A stretch of DNA of 64,000 nucleotides. Source: Arthrobacter crusticola (GTDB lineage Bacteria > Actinomycetota > Actinomycetes > Actinomycetales > Micrococcaceae). Below the pieces are notes generated by a model. It did not search any database and was not told the origin of the DNA. It was given only the letters and a program-made list of their open reading frames with translations. Within the stretch, counting starts at the first letter, position 1, and each line of letters starts with the position of its first letter. Position numbers and translations under genes: made by a program. Of the stretch, positions 1-9,109 are shown in pieces. The stretch covers positions 248,001 through 312,000 of the forward strand of contig NZ_SMTK01000002.1 of the NCBI RefSeq assembly GCF_004357995.1, written 5' to 3'.

Positions 1-122
1 GGGAGGAGCCCGTCCTCGGCGAGTCCGTCGGAGAACCGCTTGGCCGCCCGCATGGGTCCGACCGTGTGGGACGAGGAGGGACCGATGCCGACCGAGAACA
101 GGTCGAGCACGCTCAGGGCCAT
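1..122 (-). CDS. sdaA: L-serine dehydratase, N-terminal fragment (cut by window edge)
   Basis: Only the first 40 or so codons are inside the window. They read [20 protein letters not shown] and continue [10 protein letters not shown], the very conserved start of the iron-sulfur L-serine dehydratase beta domain ([13 protein letters not shown] motif). The enzyme deaminates L-serine to pyruvate and ammonia. The ATG overlaps the soxG stop by one base (TGATG), so it is the last visible gene of the glyA-sox operon. There it completes sarcosine to glycine to serine to pyruvate. The remaining domain and the Fe-S cysteines lie outside the window. Confidence 0.9.
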   Translation of the reverse strand, partial: MALSVLDLFSVGIGPSSSHTVGPMRAAKRFSDGLAEDGLL

Positions 123-865
123 CAGGGGACCTCGGGGGAGGCGTATTCGCGCATCGCGTCGAGGAGCCAGTGGCCGAGGAACGTGGCGAAGGAGGCCCGG
201 GGGAGGATGCGGTAGGTGGACTCGGCGGTTTTCCAGAGGATCACGGGGATGCCGCCGACCTCGGTGGACAAGGCGGTGCCGGCGGGGTGGATGCGAGGGT
301 GGAGGTCCAGGGAACATCCCTTTTCGAGCACGGCGCGGGCGCGGGGTCCGGTGAGTTCGAAGGTGGTGCGGTTTGCGGAGAGGTCGACCACCTGCCCCTG
401 CCCGTCCGCCAGCGCTTCAACCAGGGAGGGGACGAGGGTTTCGTGCGCCTCCGGCGGGGCCACGACGAGGAACTCAGTGGGGCCGAGCCACAGCGCCGAA
501 GTGTTTGCAAGGCCGCTGGAGGTCGCCGTGCTGTCGATGCTTCCGGTGCCAGTGCCAGTGCCAGTGCCGTTGCTGCCGGTGCCGGCACCGTTCCGGGGTT
601 CGGCCTCCAGGACGCCGTCGCCGGCCACGTCCCCGCAGCGGGACGGCAGGCCGCCGGTCACCGCCGCGATCCGCTGGCCTTCCGCGGAGCCGGGATCCAC
701 CCGGACGCCGGCCATGGTGAGGAACTCGACCTCGGACAGCTCCACGACACCGGCGGTGGAGCCGGCAACAAACGCCTCGTGCAGCAGCGACGCCGGGCTC
801 CGCCGGAGGCCGTGGAGGTCCCGGGGGATGTCCTGCGGGGTGTCGAGTTGCTGGGTGTCAGCCAT
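122..865 (-). CDS. soxG: Sarcosine oxidase, gamma subunit
   Basis: Gamma subunit of heterotetrameric sarcosine oxidase, which demethylates sarcosine to glycine with formation of 5,10-methylene-tetrahydrofolate and H2O2. The C-terminal half carries the family pattern ([18 protein letters not shown], then KGCSLDLHP, then [10 protein letters not shown]). I chose the ATG at 865 (MADTQQ) because GAAGGGA lies just upstream and it gives an 8-nt overlap with soxA; an upstream in-frame start at 889 exists. The 247-aa product is longer than the usual ~200 aa because of a Gly/Thr/Ser-rich insert around residues 85-120, encoded by a short tandem repeat at 546-569. Confidence 0.88.
   Translation of the reverse strand: MADTQQLDTPQDIPRDLHGLRRSPASLLHEAFVAGSTAGVVELSEVEFLTMAGVRVDPGSAEGQRIAAVTGGLPSRCGDVAGDGVLEAEPRNGAGTGSNGTGTGTGTGSIDSTATSSGLANTSALWLGPTEFLVVAPPEAHETLVPSLVEALADGQGQVVDLSANRTTFELTGPRARAVLEKGCSLDLHPRIHPAGTALSTEVGGIPVILWKTAESTYRILPRASFATFLGHWLLDAMREYASPEVP
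546..569. repeat. Four tandem GTGCCA-type hexamers inside soxG
   Basis: Plus-strand hexamer GTGCCA repeated about four times (last copy GTGCCG). On the coding strand it encodes alternating Gly-Thr in a low-complexity insert of SoxG. Short in-frame repeats of this kind change length by slippage without shifting the frame. Confidence 0.7.
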
Positions 866-3842
866 CTTTGCGGGTCCCTTCGGGGTCAAAAAGCACTGTC
901 TCGCCGACGACGACGTCCACCAGTCGGTCCCCGGCGGCGGCCACTAGGGTTTCGCCGATTCGGTTGCGGCCGTTGGTGATCAGGGCCAGGGCGAAGGTGC
1001 GTCCGAGCGCGGCGCTGGTGTAGCTGGAGGTGACGAACCCCTGCATCGGTACTGGCTCCGGCGCGGGACCCCGGGTCAGGTCGACGGACAGGCCCTTGTC
1101 GATAAGCTGGGAGCCCTCCGGGAGGCGGAAGGTCCGGTCCACGGGCAGCACGCTGACCAGGTGCCTGCGGTCCGGTCGGGAGGCGTCCGCCCTGGCGTAG
1201 GAGCGCTTGCCGATGAAGTCCTTGACCTTGGAGACCACCCATTCCATGCCGGCGTCCTGCGGGGTGACGGTGCCGTCGGTGTCCTGCCCGACGATGGGGT
1301 AGCCCTTCTCGGCCCGCAGCACGTGCATAGTCTCGGTGCCGTACGGGGTGATGTTGTACTCGGCCCCGGCCGCCGCGACGGCCTCCCAGGTGGCGAGCCC
1401 GTACCAGGCGGCCACATTGATCTCGTAGGCGAGCTCTCCGGAGAACGAGATCCGGCAGACCCGCGCCGGAATCCCGTTGGCCAGGGTCGTTTCCCGGAAG
1501 GTCATGAACGGGAACGCCTCGGCCTCCAGCCCGCCGTCCGCCGCCAGATCCGGGGCCAGCGTGGCCAGCACCGCCCGGGACTGCGGGCCGACGACGGCGA
1601 TGGTGGTCCACTGTTCGGTCACCGAGGTGCAGTGCACGTCGAGGTCCGGCCATTCGGTCTGCAGCCATTCCTCGAGCCAGTCCAGGACCTTCGCGGCGCC
1701 GCCGGTGGTGGTGGTCATGAAATAGCGGTCGTCGTCGAGGCGCAGGGTCACGCCGTCGTCGAAGATCATGCCGTCGGCCATGCACATCACCCCGTAGCGG
1801 GCCGAGCCCGGGGCGAGTTTCTTGAACGCGTTCGTGTAGATCCGGTTCAGGAACTCCCCGGCGTCCCTGCCCCGGATTTCGATCTTGCCGAGGGTGGTGG
1901 CGTCCAGGAAGCCCACGGAGTCCCGGACCGCGGCGCATTCGCGCAGCACGGCGGCGTCCATGTCCTCCCCGGGCTGCGGGTAGTACCAGGGGCGCTTCCA
2001 CTGCCCGACGTCCTCGAACTCCGCGCCGTGGGCCTCGTGCCAGGGGTGGATGGAGGTGATCCGGGCGGGGTCGAACAGTTCCCCGCGCTGGCGGCCGGCG
2101 AGGGCGGCGAACGCCACCGGGGTGAACGGGGCCCGGTAGGAGGTGGTGCCAAGGTCGCCGATGCCTCGGGACGCCTCCCCGGCGTATCGAAGGGCCGCGG
2201 CGATGACGCCGATGGCGTTCACCCCGGAGGTCTTGCCCTGGTCGTTGGCGGTGCTGATCGAGGTGTAGCGCTTGATGTGCTCAACCGAGCGCATGCCGGC
2301 GCCGGTGGAACGCAGCACGTCGGCCACTGACTGGTCGCGCTGGAGATCGACGAAGTGGCGGTTCCAGTCGTCGGGCGTCCCGGACTGGCCGGGCACCAGC
2401 CAGAGCTGCCGGATGGGGGCGGATGGCTTCGGTTCGCCGACTGGTACCGATGCCGGTGCAGGCTCCGGCCCGGAACCGGCGGTGCCGAAGCCCGCGGCGG
2501 CGGCGGCCGCTGTCCCGGCGGCGGCGCCCTCGGCGAGGCAGTCGGCGAGCTCGAAGCTGCCGCGGCCGGAACCGGCGAGGTGCTGGTTGGGCACGGCCCG
2601 GGCGGGGACGAAGGCGGCGAGGTCGTCATCCCAGCGCAGTTTGCCCTGCCGCTGGGAGTGCAGGTGGACCACCGGCGACCAGCCGCCGGAGACGGCCAGC
2701 AGGTCACACTCCAGCCGCTCGGACGCGGCGGTGAGGGTGCCGTCGTCGAGGCCGCGGACGGTGACGGAGGTCAGGCGGCCGTCACCGGACGCTGCACCAT
2801 TCACCACGTCGGTGTCGGCCACCGCGCTGCCGGTGAGCACCCGGATGCCGGCGTCGGCGGCGGCCTGCGCCGTCGGGCTCAGGACGGAACGGGCGTCGAC
2901 GACGGCGGCGAGTGGAATGCCGGCGGCGCGCAGGTCGTCGGCCAGGGCGTAGGCGCTGTCATTGGTGGTGGCGATGACCACCCGGGAGCCGGGGGCGACG
3001 GCGTAGCGGTTAAGGTAGGTCCGGACCGCCGCGGCGAGCATGATGCCGGGGCGGTCGTTGTTCTCGAACACCAGGGGGCGTTCGAGGGCGCCCGGGGCCA
3101 GGACCACCTGCGCGGCACGGATGTGCCAGATCCGCTGCCGGGAGACGCCCGGGGTGGCGGGGGCGCTGAAGTGGTCGGTGCGGTGTTGGGCCGCGACGAT
3201 GTAGTTCGAGTCGTAGGAGCCGAAGGCCGTGGTGCGGTTCAGGACCGTGCATTCGGGGGCGGCGATGAGTTCGGCCTCCACGTCGGACACCCACTCGAGG
3301 GCCGGTTTGCCCTCGATAATCGGCGCGGTGCTTGCGGGTTCGGAGAGGAGGGAGCCGCCGAGTTCTGGCTGGTCGTCGAGGAGCATCACGCGGGCCCCGC
3401 TGCGCACGGCCTCGCGGGCCGCGGCAAGACCGGCCGGGCCGCCGCCGACGATGAGGACGTCGGTGTGGACGTACTTCTTGTCGTACTCCGCGCGGTCCTC
3501 CTCGGGGTCGAGCCGGCCCCGGCCGTTGAGCAGTTCGGCGTCGAGCCCGTCCACGAGGGAGACGGTGGTGGCCGGGAGCATCGACTCGGCGACGTGGCCC
3601 GGGAAGCGGGGGGCGACCCGAACCAGGGCGTTGGGCTCCTCCACGCCGGCGGCGAGGATCCCGCGCGGCCGGTCCTCGTAAATCGAGTTGCCCACGGCGA
3701 TGCGGCCGTTGGCGAGCAGGGCCGAGGCGAGGGTGTCGCCGGGGTGGCCGGTGTACTCGGTGCCGTCCACGGTGAACCGCCACAGCGTGCTGCGGTCGAT
3801 CCGCCCGCCGGTGGCGAGGCGGGCAGGCTGCTGGGCGGTCAT
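858..3842 (-). CDS. soxA: Sarcosine oxidase, alpha subunit
   Basis: Large subunit of heterotetrameric sarcosine oxidase, 994 aa, the usual family size. It begins with a 2Fe-2S-like/NAD-binding N-terminal segment (about residues 10-100). A Rossmann nucleotide-binding motif [11 protein letters not shown] follows near residues 129-139, then the central oxidoreductase domain. The C-terminal half (about 600-990) is a glycine-cleavage T-protein/aminomethyltransferase domain that binds folate and channels the C1 unit. The ATG at 3842 has GAAGGAG 7 nt upstream and overlaps the soxD stop as ATGA; a longer in-frame extension to 4097 is rejected. An Ala/Pro/Gly linker near residues 530-570 separates the two halves. 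Cytoplasmic and cotranscribed with its partner subunits. Confidence 0.95.
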   Translation of the reverse strand: MTAQQPARLATGGRIDRSTLWRFTVDGTEYTGHPGDTLASALLANGRIAVGNSIYEDRPRGILAAGVEEPNALVRVAPRFPGHVAESMLPATTVSLVDGLDAELLNGRGRLDPEEDRAEYDKKYVHTDVLIVGGGPAGLAAAREAVRSGARVMLLDDQPELGGSLLSEPASTAPIIEGKPALEWVSDVEAELIAAPECTVLNRTTAFGSYDSNYIVAAQHRTDHFSAPATPGVSRQRIWHIRAAQVVLAPGALERPLVFENNDRPGIMLAAAVRTYLNRYAVAPGSRVVIATTNDSAYALADDLRAAGIPLAAVVDARSVLSPTAQAAADAGIRVLTGSAVADTDVVNGAASGDGRLTSVTVRGLDDGTLTAASERLECDLLAVSGGWSPVVHLHSQRQGKLRWDDDLAAFVPARAVPNQHLAGSGRGSFELADCLAEGAAAGTAAAAAAGFGTAGSGPEPAPASVPVGEPKPSAPIRQLWLVPGQSGTPDDWNRHFVDLQRDQSVADVLRSTGAGMRSVEHIKRYTSISTANDQGKTSGVNAIGVIAAALRYAGEASRGIGDLGTTSYRAPFTPVAFAALAGRQRGELFDPARITSIHPWHEAHGAEFEDVGQWKRPWYYPQPGEDMDAAVLRECAAVRDSVGFLDATTLGKIEIRGRDAGEFLNRIYTNAFKKLAPGSARYGVMCMADGMIFDDGVTLRLDDDRYFMTTTTGGAAKVLDWLEEWLQTEWPDLDVHCTSVTEQWTTIAVVGPQSRAVLATLAPDLAADGGLEAEAFPFMTFRETTLANGIPARVCRISFSGELAYEINVAAWYGLATWEAVAAAGAEYNITPYGTETMHVLRAEKGYPIVGQDTDGTVTPQDAGMEWVVSKVKDFIGKRSYARADASRPDRRHLVSVLPVDRTFRLPEGSQLIDKGLSVDLTRGPAPEPVPMQGFVTSSYTSAALGRTFALALITNGRNRIGETLVAAAGDRLVDVVVGETVLFDPEGTRKDG

Positions 3843-4210
3843 GGACGTGCTCCTTCGGGTGAAGCGGGAATGCCGGCGGGGGCGTCGGAGGGGGCACCGG
3901 GGCTGCCGGTCACGGGAGTGCCGCCGCCCGGTGGCGCCGTCGTCGGGCGGGGCTCGCCCATGCGGTAGACGGCCTGGATGTCGTAGGTGGCGGTGTCGCG
4001 GACCATGTTGAACCATTGCCGGCAGCCGGTGCTGTGCAGCCAGCGTTCGGCGAAGGCGCCCTTGGGGTTCTCGCGGTAGAAGAGGAACTCCGCCCACTGG
4101 CGGTCATCGAGCTCGTTCGGGTTCTCGGGGTAGGGCACGTGGGCCTGGCCGCCGTAGTGGAACTCGGTTTCGTCGCGGGGCCCGCAGTGGGGGCAGGGGA
4201 TCAGGAGCAT
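3839..4210 (-). CDS. soxD: Sarcosine oxidase, delta subunit
   Basis: Small zinc-binding subunit of sarcosine oxidase, 123 aa. It opens [20 protein letters not shown], and the four expected zinc ligands are visible: Cys6, Cys9, His59 and Cys63 (the last two in [11 protein letters not shown]). The family pattern [13 protein letters not shown] is also present. The C-terminal 35 residues are Pro/Ala/Gly-rich and not conserved. The stop overlaps the soxA ATG. A gap of 40 nt separates it from soxB, the only non-overlapping junction in this operon. Confidence 0.95.
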   Translation of the reverse strand: MLLIPCPHCGPRDETEFHYGGQAHVPYPENPNELDDRQWAEFLFYRENPKGAFAERWLHSTGCRQWFNMVRDTATYDIQAVYRMGEPRPTTAPPGGGTPVTGSPGAPSDAPAGIPASPEGARP

Positions 4211-4250
4211 GTCGGCTGCTTTCTCGGTGGCAACGTCTAGTGGGCGGCGT

Positions 4251-5471
4251 CTAGTGGGCGACAGCGGCGGCGCCGTGTTCGTCGATCAGGGCGCCGGTCT
4301 CGAAGCGCTCTAGGGCGAAGGGCCGGTTCAGGGCGTGGGGGGTGCCGGTGGCGATGGTGTGCGCGAAGGTGAGCCCCGCGCCCGGGGTGCCCTTGAACCC
4401 GCCGGTGCCCCAGCCGCAGTTGACGAACATGTTGTCCACCGGGGTGGTGCCCACAATGGGGGAGGCGTCCAGGGTGGTGTCGACGATCCCGCCCCAGGTG
4501 CGCAGCACGTGGGCCCGGGCGAAGATGGGGAACAGCTCGACGGCGGCGGCCATCTGGTGTTCGATCACGTGGAAGGACCCGCGCTGGCCGTACCCGTTGT
4601 AGGAGTCGACGCCGGCGCCCATGACCAGTTCACCCTTGTGGGCCTGGGAGACGTAGACGTGGACGTGGTTGGACATCACCACGGTGGGGTGGACCGGCTC
4701 GTGGAGTTCCGACACCAGGGCCTGCAGCGGGTGGGACTGGATGGGCAGCCGGAAGCCGGCCATCTCGGCCAGCACGCTGCTGTGTCCGGCGGCGCACAGG
4801 CCCACCTTTTCGGTGTGGATGGTGCCCTGGTTCGTCTGAACTCCGACGACGCGGTTGCCGTCCTTGAGGAAGCCGGTGACTTCGCAGTTCTGGATGATGT
4901 CGACGCCGAGCTGGTCGCACTTGCGGGCGAAGGCCCAGGCCACGTGGTCGTGCTTGGCGATGCCCGCGCGGGGCTGGTAGGTGGCGCCCAGGACCGGGTA
5001 GCGGATGTTGTCGCTGATGTTCAGGATGGGGCACAGTTCCTTGACCTGTGCCGGGTCGAGCCATTCGGCGTCGACGCCGTTGAGCCGGTTCGCGCCGACC
5101 CGGCGGACGCTTTCGCGCACGTCGCCGAGGGTGTGGGCGAGGTTCATGACGCCGCGCTGGCTGAACAGGAAGTCGTAGTCGAGTTCCCCGGGCAGGATCT
5201 CCCACAGTTTCAGGGACGCCTCGTAGATGGCGGCGCTCTCGTCCCAGAGGTAGTTGGAGCGGATGATGGTGGTGTTGCGGGCCATGTTGCCGCCGGCGAG
5301 CCAGCCCTTTTCAAGCACGGCGATGTTGGTCATGCCGTGGTTCGTGGCCAGGTAGTAGGCCGTGGCGAGGCCGTGTCCGCCGCCGCCGACGATGACGGCG
5401 TCGTAGGAGGACTTGGGCTCCGGATTCCGCCAGAGGAAGTCGGGGTGCTCGGGAAGCTTGTCCGCGCTCAC
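4251..5471 (-). CDS. soxB: Sarcosine oxidase, beta subunit
   Basis: FAD/FMN-binding catalytic subunit (DAO fold), 406 aa. The N-terminal dinucleotide site is [18 protein letters not shown] (about residues 25-42). The covalent FMN histidine is most likely His174 in [11 protein letters not shown] (His176 is adjacent). The C-terminal FAD motif reads [16 protein letters not shown] and [16 protein letters not shown]. It oxidises sarcosine at the FAD and passes electrons to FMN and oxygen. Its ATG overlaps the glyA stop by 4 nt, so folate-linked C1 units from sarcosine and the hydroxymethyltransferase are coexpressed. Confidence 0.96.
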   Translation of the reverse strand: MSADKLPEHPDFLWRNPEPKSSYDAVIVGGGGHGLATAYYLATNHGMTNIAVLEKGWLAGGNMARNTTIIRSNYLWDESAAIYEASLKLWEILPGELDYDFLFSQRGVMNLAHTLGDVRESVRRVGANRLNGVDAEWLDPAQVKELCPILNISDNIRYPVLGATYQPRAGIAKHDHVAWAFARKCDQLGVDIIQNCEVTGFLKDGNRVVGVQTNQGTIHTEKVGLCAAGHSSVLAEMAGFRLPIQSHPLQALVSELHEPVHPTVVMSNHVHVYVSQAHKGELVMGAGVDSYNGYGQRGSFHVIEHQMAAAVELFPIFARAHVLRTWGGIVDTTLDASPIVGTTPVDNMFVNCGWGTGGFKGTPGAGLTFAHTIATGTPHALNRPFALERFETGALIDEHGAAAVAH

Positions 5472-6814
5472 TGGGCGGCTCCAATCATTGCTGCATCGAG
5501 GTCCGCCTGCCGGGCGGGGTCATTCAGGTGGGGGTAGAGCGGGAACCGCTCCGCCAGCGCGGTGACCCGGCGGCGGAGGTCGTCCGCGTCGGTACCGCCG
5601 TCGTGCGTGTCGCCGTCGTGCGCGGCGCTGGTGAGGGCGCGGGCGATGATATCGGCCACCTCGGTGAACTCCTCGGCGCCGAAGCCGCGGGTGGCCAGGG
5701 CGGGGGTGCCGATCCGCAGCCCAGAGGAGACCATCGGGGGGCGGGGGTCGAAGGGGACCGCGTTGCGGTTCACTGTGATGCCGATGCGGTGCAGGCGGTC
5801 CTCGGCCTGCTGGCCGTCCAGGTCGGAGTTGCGCAGGTCCACCAGGACCAGGTGGACGTCGGTGCCGCCGGTGACGACGGAGATGCCGGCGTCGGCCACG
5901 TCGGAGCGCAGTAGGCGTTCGGCGAGGATCCGGGCGCCCTCGAGGGTGCGCTCCTGGCGTTCGCGGAACTCCACCGAGGCGGCGAGCTTGAAGGCCACGG
6001 CCTTGGCGGCGATGACGTGTTCCAGTGGGCCGCCCTGCTGGCCGGGGAACACCGCGCTGTTGATCTTGTGGGCGTGCTCGGCCCGGCTGAGGATCACGCC
6101 GCCGCGGGGGCCGCCGAGGGTCTTGTGCGTGGTGGTGGTGACGACGTCGGCGTACGGCACCGGGCTCGGGTGCAGCCCGGCGGCGACGAGCCCGGCGAAG
6201 TGGGCCATGTCCACCATCAGGTACGCGCCGACGAGGTCGGCGATGCGGCGGAACTCGGCGAAGTCGAGCTGCCGGGAGTACGCGGACCAGCCGGCCACGA
6301 TCAGCCGGGGCCGATGTTCGAGGGCGAGGGCCTCCACCTCGGCCATGTCCACGCGGTGGTTGTCCTCGCCCACGTGGTAGGGGACGACGTTGTAGAGCTT
6401 GCCGGAGAAGTTGAGGCGCATCCCGTGGGTCAGGTGGCCGCCGTGGGCGAGGTCGAGGCCGAGGATGGTGTCGCCCGGGTCGAGGAGGGCGAACATGGCG
6501 GCGGCGTTGGCCTGCGCGCCGGAATGCGGCTGGACGTTGGCTGCCTCGGCGCCGAAGAGGGCCTTCACCCGGTCGATGGCGAGCTGTTCGATCACGTCGA
6601 CGTGCTCGCAGCCGCCGTAGTAGCGCCGGCCCGGGTAGCCCTCGGCGTACTTGTTGGTCAGCACCGAGCCCTGGGCCTCCATGACGGCCGCCGGGGCGAA
6701 GTTCTCGGAGGCGATCATCTCCAGCGTGGACTGCTGGCGGTCCAGCTCCCGGGCAAGGGCACCGGCGACCTCGGAATCCGTCTCGGCGAGGGAACCTGTG
6801 AGCGCGTCCGGCAT
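5468..6814 (-). CDS. glyA: Serine hydroxymethyltransferase
   Basis: PLP enzyme that joins glycine and 5,10-methylene-THF into serine. The protein has 448 aa with the usual N-terminal [18 protein letters not shown], the YPGRRYYGG loop and the PLP lysine at residue 231 in [15 protein letters not shown] chose the ATG at 6814 because AAAGGAG lies 5-6 nt upstream; nine extra upstream codons are open. As first gene of glyA-soxBDAG-sdaA it looks like a pathway-dedicated copy that converts the glycine and C1 unit released from sarcosine into serine. A housekeeping glyA probably exists elsewhere (inference). Confidence 0.95.
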   Translation of the reverse strand: MPDALTGSLAETDSEVAGALARELDRQQSTLEMIASENFAPAAVMEAQGSVLTNKYAEGYPGRRYYGGCEHVDVIEQLAIDRVKALFGAEAANVQPHSGAQANAAAMFALLDPGDTILGLDLAHGGHLTHGMRLNFSGKLYNVVPYHVGEDNHRVDMAEVEALALEHRPRLIVAGWSAYSRQLDFAEFRRIADLVGAYLMVDMAHFAGLVAAGLHPSPVPYADVVTTTTHKTLGGPRGGVILSRAEHAHKINSAVFPGQQGGPLEHVIAAKAVAFKLAASVEFRERQERTLEGARILAERLLRSDVADAGISVVTGGTDVHLVLVDLRNSDLDGQQAEDRLHRIGITVNRNAVPFDPRPPMVSSGLRIGTPALATRGFGAEEFTEVADIIARALTSAAHDGDTHDGGTDADDLRRRVTALAERFPLYPHLNDPARQADLDAAMIGAAQ

Positions 6815-6855
6815 GATCTCTCCTTTGGCTTCAAGCGGCACTGCTTGTAGTATGC

Positions 6856-6873
6856 GACTGATATATTAGTCGT
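6856..6873. promoter_or_regulatory. 18-bp palindromic operator between glyA-sox and the GntR gene
   Basis: CGACTGATATATTAGTCG is an inverted repeat over 18 bp with a single mismatched pair. Its TGATATAT core is typical of FCD-type GntR operators. It lies 42 nt upstream of the glyA start and about 88 nt upstream of the divergent regulator start, so it could control both. A TAGTATG-like heptamer flanks it on each side (6849-6855 and 6882-6888). Confidence 0.65.
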
Positions 6874-6960
6874 GGTGCAATAGTATGTTTGACATTCCGG
6901 GGGAGTCAAGGGTCCTGTGGTCACCCCCCCGTTCGTTGCCGCCGAAACCGAGGAGTTCGA

Positions 6961-7632
6961 ATGACGTCGACGTTGGAGGGCCGGCTGCCGGACGGCACCG
7001 AGCGGTCGATGGCCGAGCTGGCCTACCACCAGCTGCGGGACAAGCTGATCATGCTGGAGATCCGGCCGGGCGAGGCCATCAACGACGGGCAGCTCGCCGC
7101 CGAGCTGGGCATCGGCCGCACCCCCGTCCGGGAGGCGCTGAAGCGGCTGGAGCTCGACCACCTGGTGGTCTCCTATCCACGCAGGGGCACGTTCGCCACG
7201 GTCGTGGATATCACCGAGCTTGCCGACGTGTCCGAGATCCGCGCCTCGCTGGAACCGCTCGCGGCGCGGAGGGCCGCCCAGGTGGCGACGGCCGGGATGC
7301 GCGGCGAGCTGCGCGAGACGGCCGCTGCAATTTCGGGGAACGCCGTGGCGGAGGGAAGCCCGTACGAGCTGATGCGCTTCGACATGAAGGTCCACCGCCT
7401 CATCTATCGGGCAGCGGCGAATCCGCACCTTGAGGACGTGCTGATCCGCTACGACAACCTGGCCACACGGATCTGGTGTCTGGTGGTGGAGAAGGTGCCG
7501 GCGGTGGCGGAGCACATTGCCGAGCATGCGGAGCTGCTTGAGATGATCGCTGGGGGAGATGCGGACCGTGCCGGGGAGCTGGCGCTGGAGCATGTGACGA
7601 GCTTTGAGCGGGCCGTTCGGCGGGTGCTTTGA
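6961..7632 (+). CDS. GntR/FCD-family transcriptional regulator
   Basis: 223-aa GntR regulator. The N-terminal winged helix (about 15-80) contains LAAELGIGRTPVREALKRLE. The C-terminal FCD helical ligand-binding domain (about 90-215) keeps the family positions (IRASLEPLAARRAA, FDMKVHRLIYRAAANPHLEDVL, and H in EHAELLEMIAGGDADRA). The ATG at 6961 follows GAGGAG; the frame is open upstream to 6889 but without a better ribosome site. It is divergent from glyA-soxBDAG-sdaA and probably controls it and itself through the palindrome between them; the likely effector is sarcosine, glycine or a related C1 metabolite (inference). Confidence 0.88.
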   Translation: MTSTLEGRLPDGTERSMAELAYHQLRDKLIMLEIRPGEAINDGQLAAELGIGRTPVREALKRLELDHLVVSYPRRGTFATVVDITELADVSEIRASLEPLAARRAAQVATAGMRGELRETAAAISGNAVAEGSPYELMRFDMKVHRLIYRAAANPHLEDVLIRYDNLATRIWCLVVEKVPAVAEHIAEHAELLEMIAGGDADRAGELALEHVTSFERAVRRVL

Positions 7633-7692
7633 CTTCCTGAGGTTCGGGCACCGCGGTGAGGTCGCAGGCGGTCCATCGGAAAATGCCCTGGC

Positions 7693-8244
7693 TTGAGGGG
7701 GCTCTCGGAGCGGACCCGGGTTTTCCGGGAGACCGCGGTGGGCCCGGTGTTCCGGTGGGGCTTCGGCATCTGGTCGGATAAGTACAAGACCGTGGAGGAG
7801 ATTCCCGACGGCGGAACGGTGTCGCTGTATTCGGATCCGGCGAACGAGGCCCAGGGGCTGTGGCTGCTGGAGCGCGCCGGGCTGATCACCCTGAAGGAGG
7901 GTGTGAACAAGTGGGAGGCGACGCAGAAGGACATCGCCGAGAATCCGAAGAACCTCCAGTTCCGGCCGCAGGACTTTGCGGCGCAGTCGCGGGCGCTGCC
8001 CGATCTTGATGCCGCCGTGGGGTACACGGAGTACTACACGGCGGCGAAGATCCCGCTGGAGCAGCAGATCTTCGCCCCGCCGGCCCCGGATGAGTTCGCG
8101 TCGCAGCTGACTGTGGGCACGGAGTACCTGGAGATGGAGAACATCAAGAAGCTGACAAAGGCGTTCCAGGACCCGGCCGTGCAGGAGTTCCTGGCGACGG
8201 GTCCGGAGGTGAAGGGGCTGCTGCTGCCGATTGAAGTGGAATAA
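7693..8244 (+). pseudogene. Truncated MetQ/NlpA-type methionine-binding lipoprotein
   Basis: The reading frame matches the C-terminal two thirds of NlpA/MetQ receptors: FGIWSDKYKTVEEIPDGGTV, NEAQGLWLLERAGLITLKEG, and the ending NIKKLTKAFQDPAVQEFLAT. Missing are the signal peptide, lipobox and the first ~100 residues; a stop at 7657-7659 closes the frame upstream. No metN or metI is beside it. I read it as a remnant whose 5' part was lost when the neighbouring island arrived or rearranged (inference). A short secreted product is unlikely. Confidence 0.75.
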
Positions 8245-8313
8245 GGACAGCTCCGGTTCGGTATTGAGTGTCATAGGGCAATGACTGCTATCGAGTTCAA
8301 ATATCCCGCATCA

Positions 8314-9012
8314 CTAAGCCTCTTCCTTGTTGAGCTTGCTTCGAAGCTCCTCCTTGCTCTGCGATGGTAGGCGCAAATACGCGGTCCAGAGCCGGTCAAT
8401 CGGCGTGGGTCCCCGTCTTCCCCGTGCCATCCACCTCTTCAGTGTCCTTCGCTCTACTTCTCCTAAGCCGTCCGAATCGGTCAACCATCGGGAAAGGTCG
8501 TATTCCTCGGTGTCAGCGCTTCCTGCCCTGCAGCGCCTGCACTCCGTCACGAGCTGAGTCCTAACATCCCCCGAAAGCTCGCGTACGGGTCTGCGACTGA
8601 CCGATAATTGTGCGCTCTCAGTTGTCGAGTCGGAGTAGGATTCACCACCGGCGATACCGCAAAACACACATTGATAGCCGTCGGCAGCAAAAGTTAGTTG
8701 TCGCTCTTTCGCGGTTATGGTCAGAATCTCGACCTTTCGTCGTTCCTCCGGTTCCCAAACCCGAACACCGGCCGACACGAATCGCTGTTCTTCGGTGTGG
8801 AGGCTAGCATCCTCGGTGCTCGCGAGGATGACCCACTCGTACTTCCGTAGGTCACGGATCCTTCGATCGACCTGAGACACTCCTGGGAACGCGTTTCTAA
8901 GCTGCTCCTTGGTGAAGGTATTTCCCTCACCTATCTCTCCCAACAGCCACAAGGCCCCGCGGATCATGGTTCCGAAGTTGAGGTGAGGGTCGTTCCATTT
9001 TGGGTGAGTCAT
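8314..9012 (-). CDS. Winged-helix / degenerate HNH zinc-ribbon protein (island A)
   Basis: 232-aa protein with the same architecture as the HNH protein at 18000-18707. The N-terminal segment (about 25-62, GEIGEGNTFTKEQLRNAFPG then VSQVDRRIRDLRKYEWVI) aligns almost residue for residue with GEGNKFSKIELFDAVPGVSQ there. The C-terminal zinc ribbon keeps Cys115/Cys118 (CVFCG) and Cys158/Cys161 (CRRC). The paralogue's GHIIP and SNL, which supply the HNH His and Asn, are replaced here by SRRPV and unrelated residues. It therefore probably binds zinc and DNA without cutting. The ATG at 9012 follows GAAGGG. It diverges from the island A operon by 97 nt, which suits a regulator or specificity factor. 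Confidence 0.7.
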   Translation of the reverse strand: MTHPKWNDPHLNFGTMIRGALWLLGEIGEGNTFTKEQLRNAFPGVSQVDRRIRDLRKYEWVILASTEDASLHTEEQRFVSAGVRVWEPEERRKVEILTITAKERQLTFAADGYQCVFCGIAGGESYSDSTTESAQLSVSRRPVRELSGDVRTQLVTECRRCRAGSADTEEYDLSRWLTDSDGLGEVERRTLKRWMARGRRGPTPIDRLWTAYLRLPSQSKEELRSKLNKEEA

Positions 9013-9109
9013 GGTCGTTGGCCCTTCTAAGCGAACTAAGATCGATTTTGTCAGTAGCCTAGGTAACTCTAGACACACCACTACTAGTTAAAGCAGAAGG
9101 CTGGGGGAT

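Noticed and set aside
2355-3968. 537-codon open frame on the plus strand opposite soxA
   Set aside because: Gly/Asp/Glu-rich chance translation of a high-GC gene; soxA on the other strand has full motif support.
3843-4097. Upstream extension of soxA inside soxD
   Set aside because: soxD is complete in another frame and soxA has a good ribosome site at 3842.
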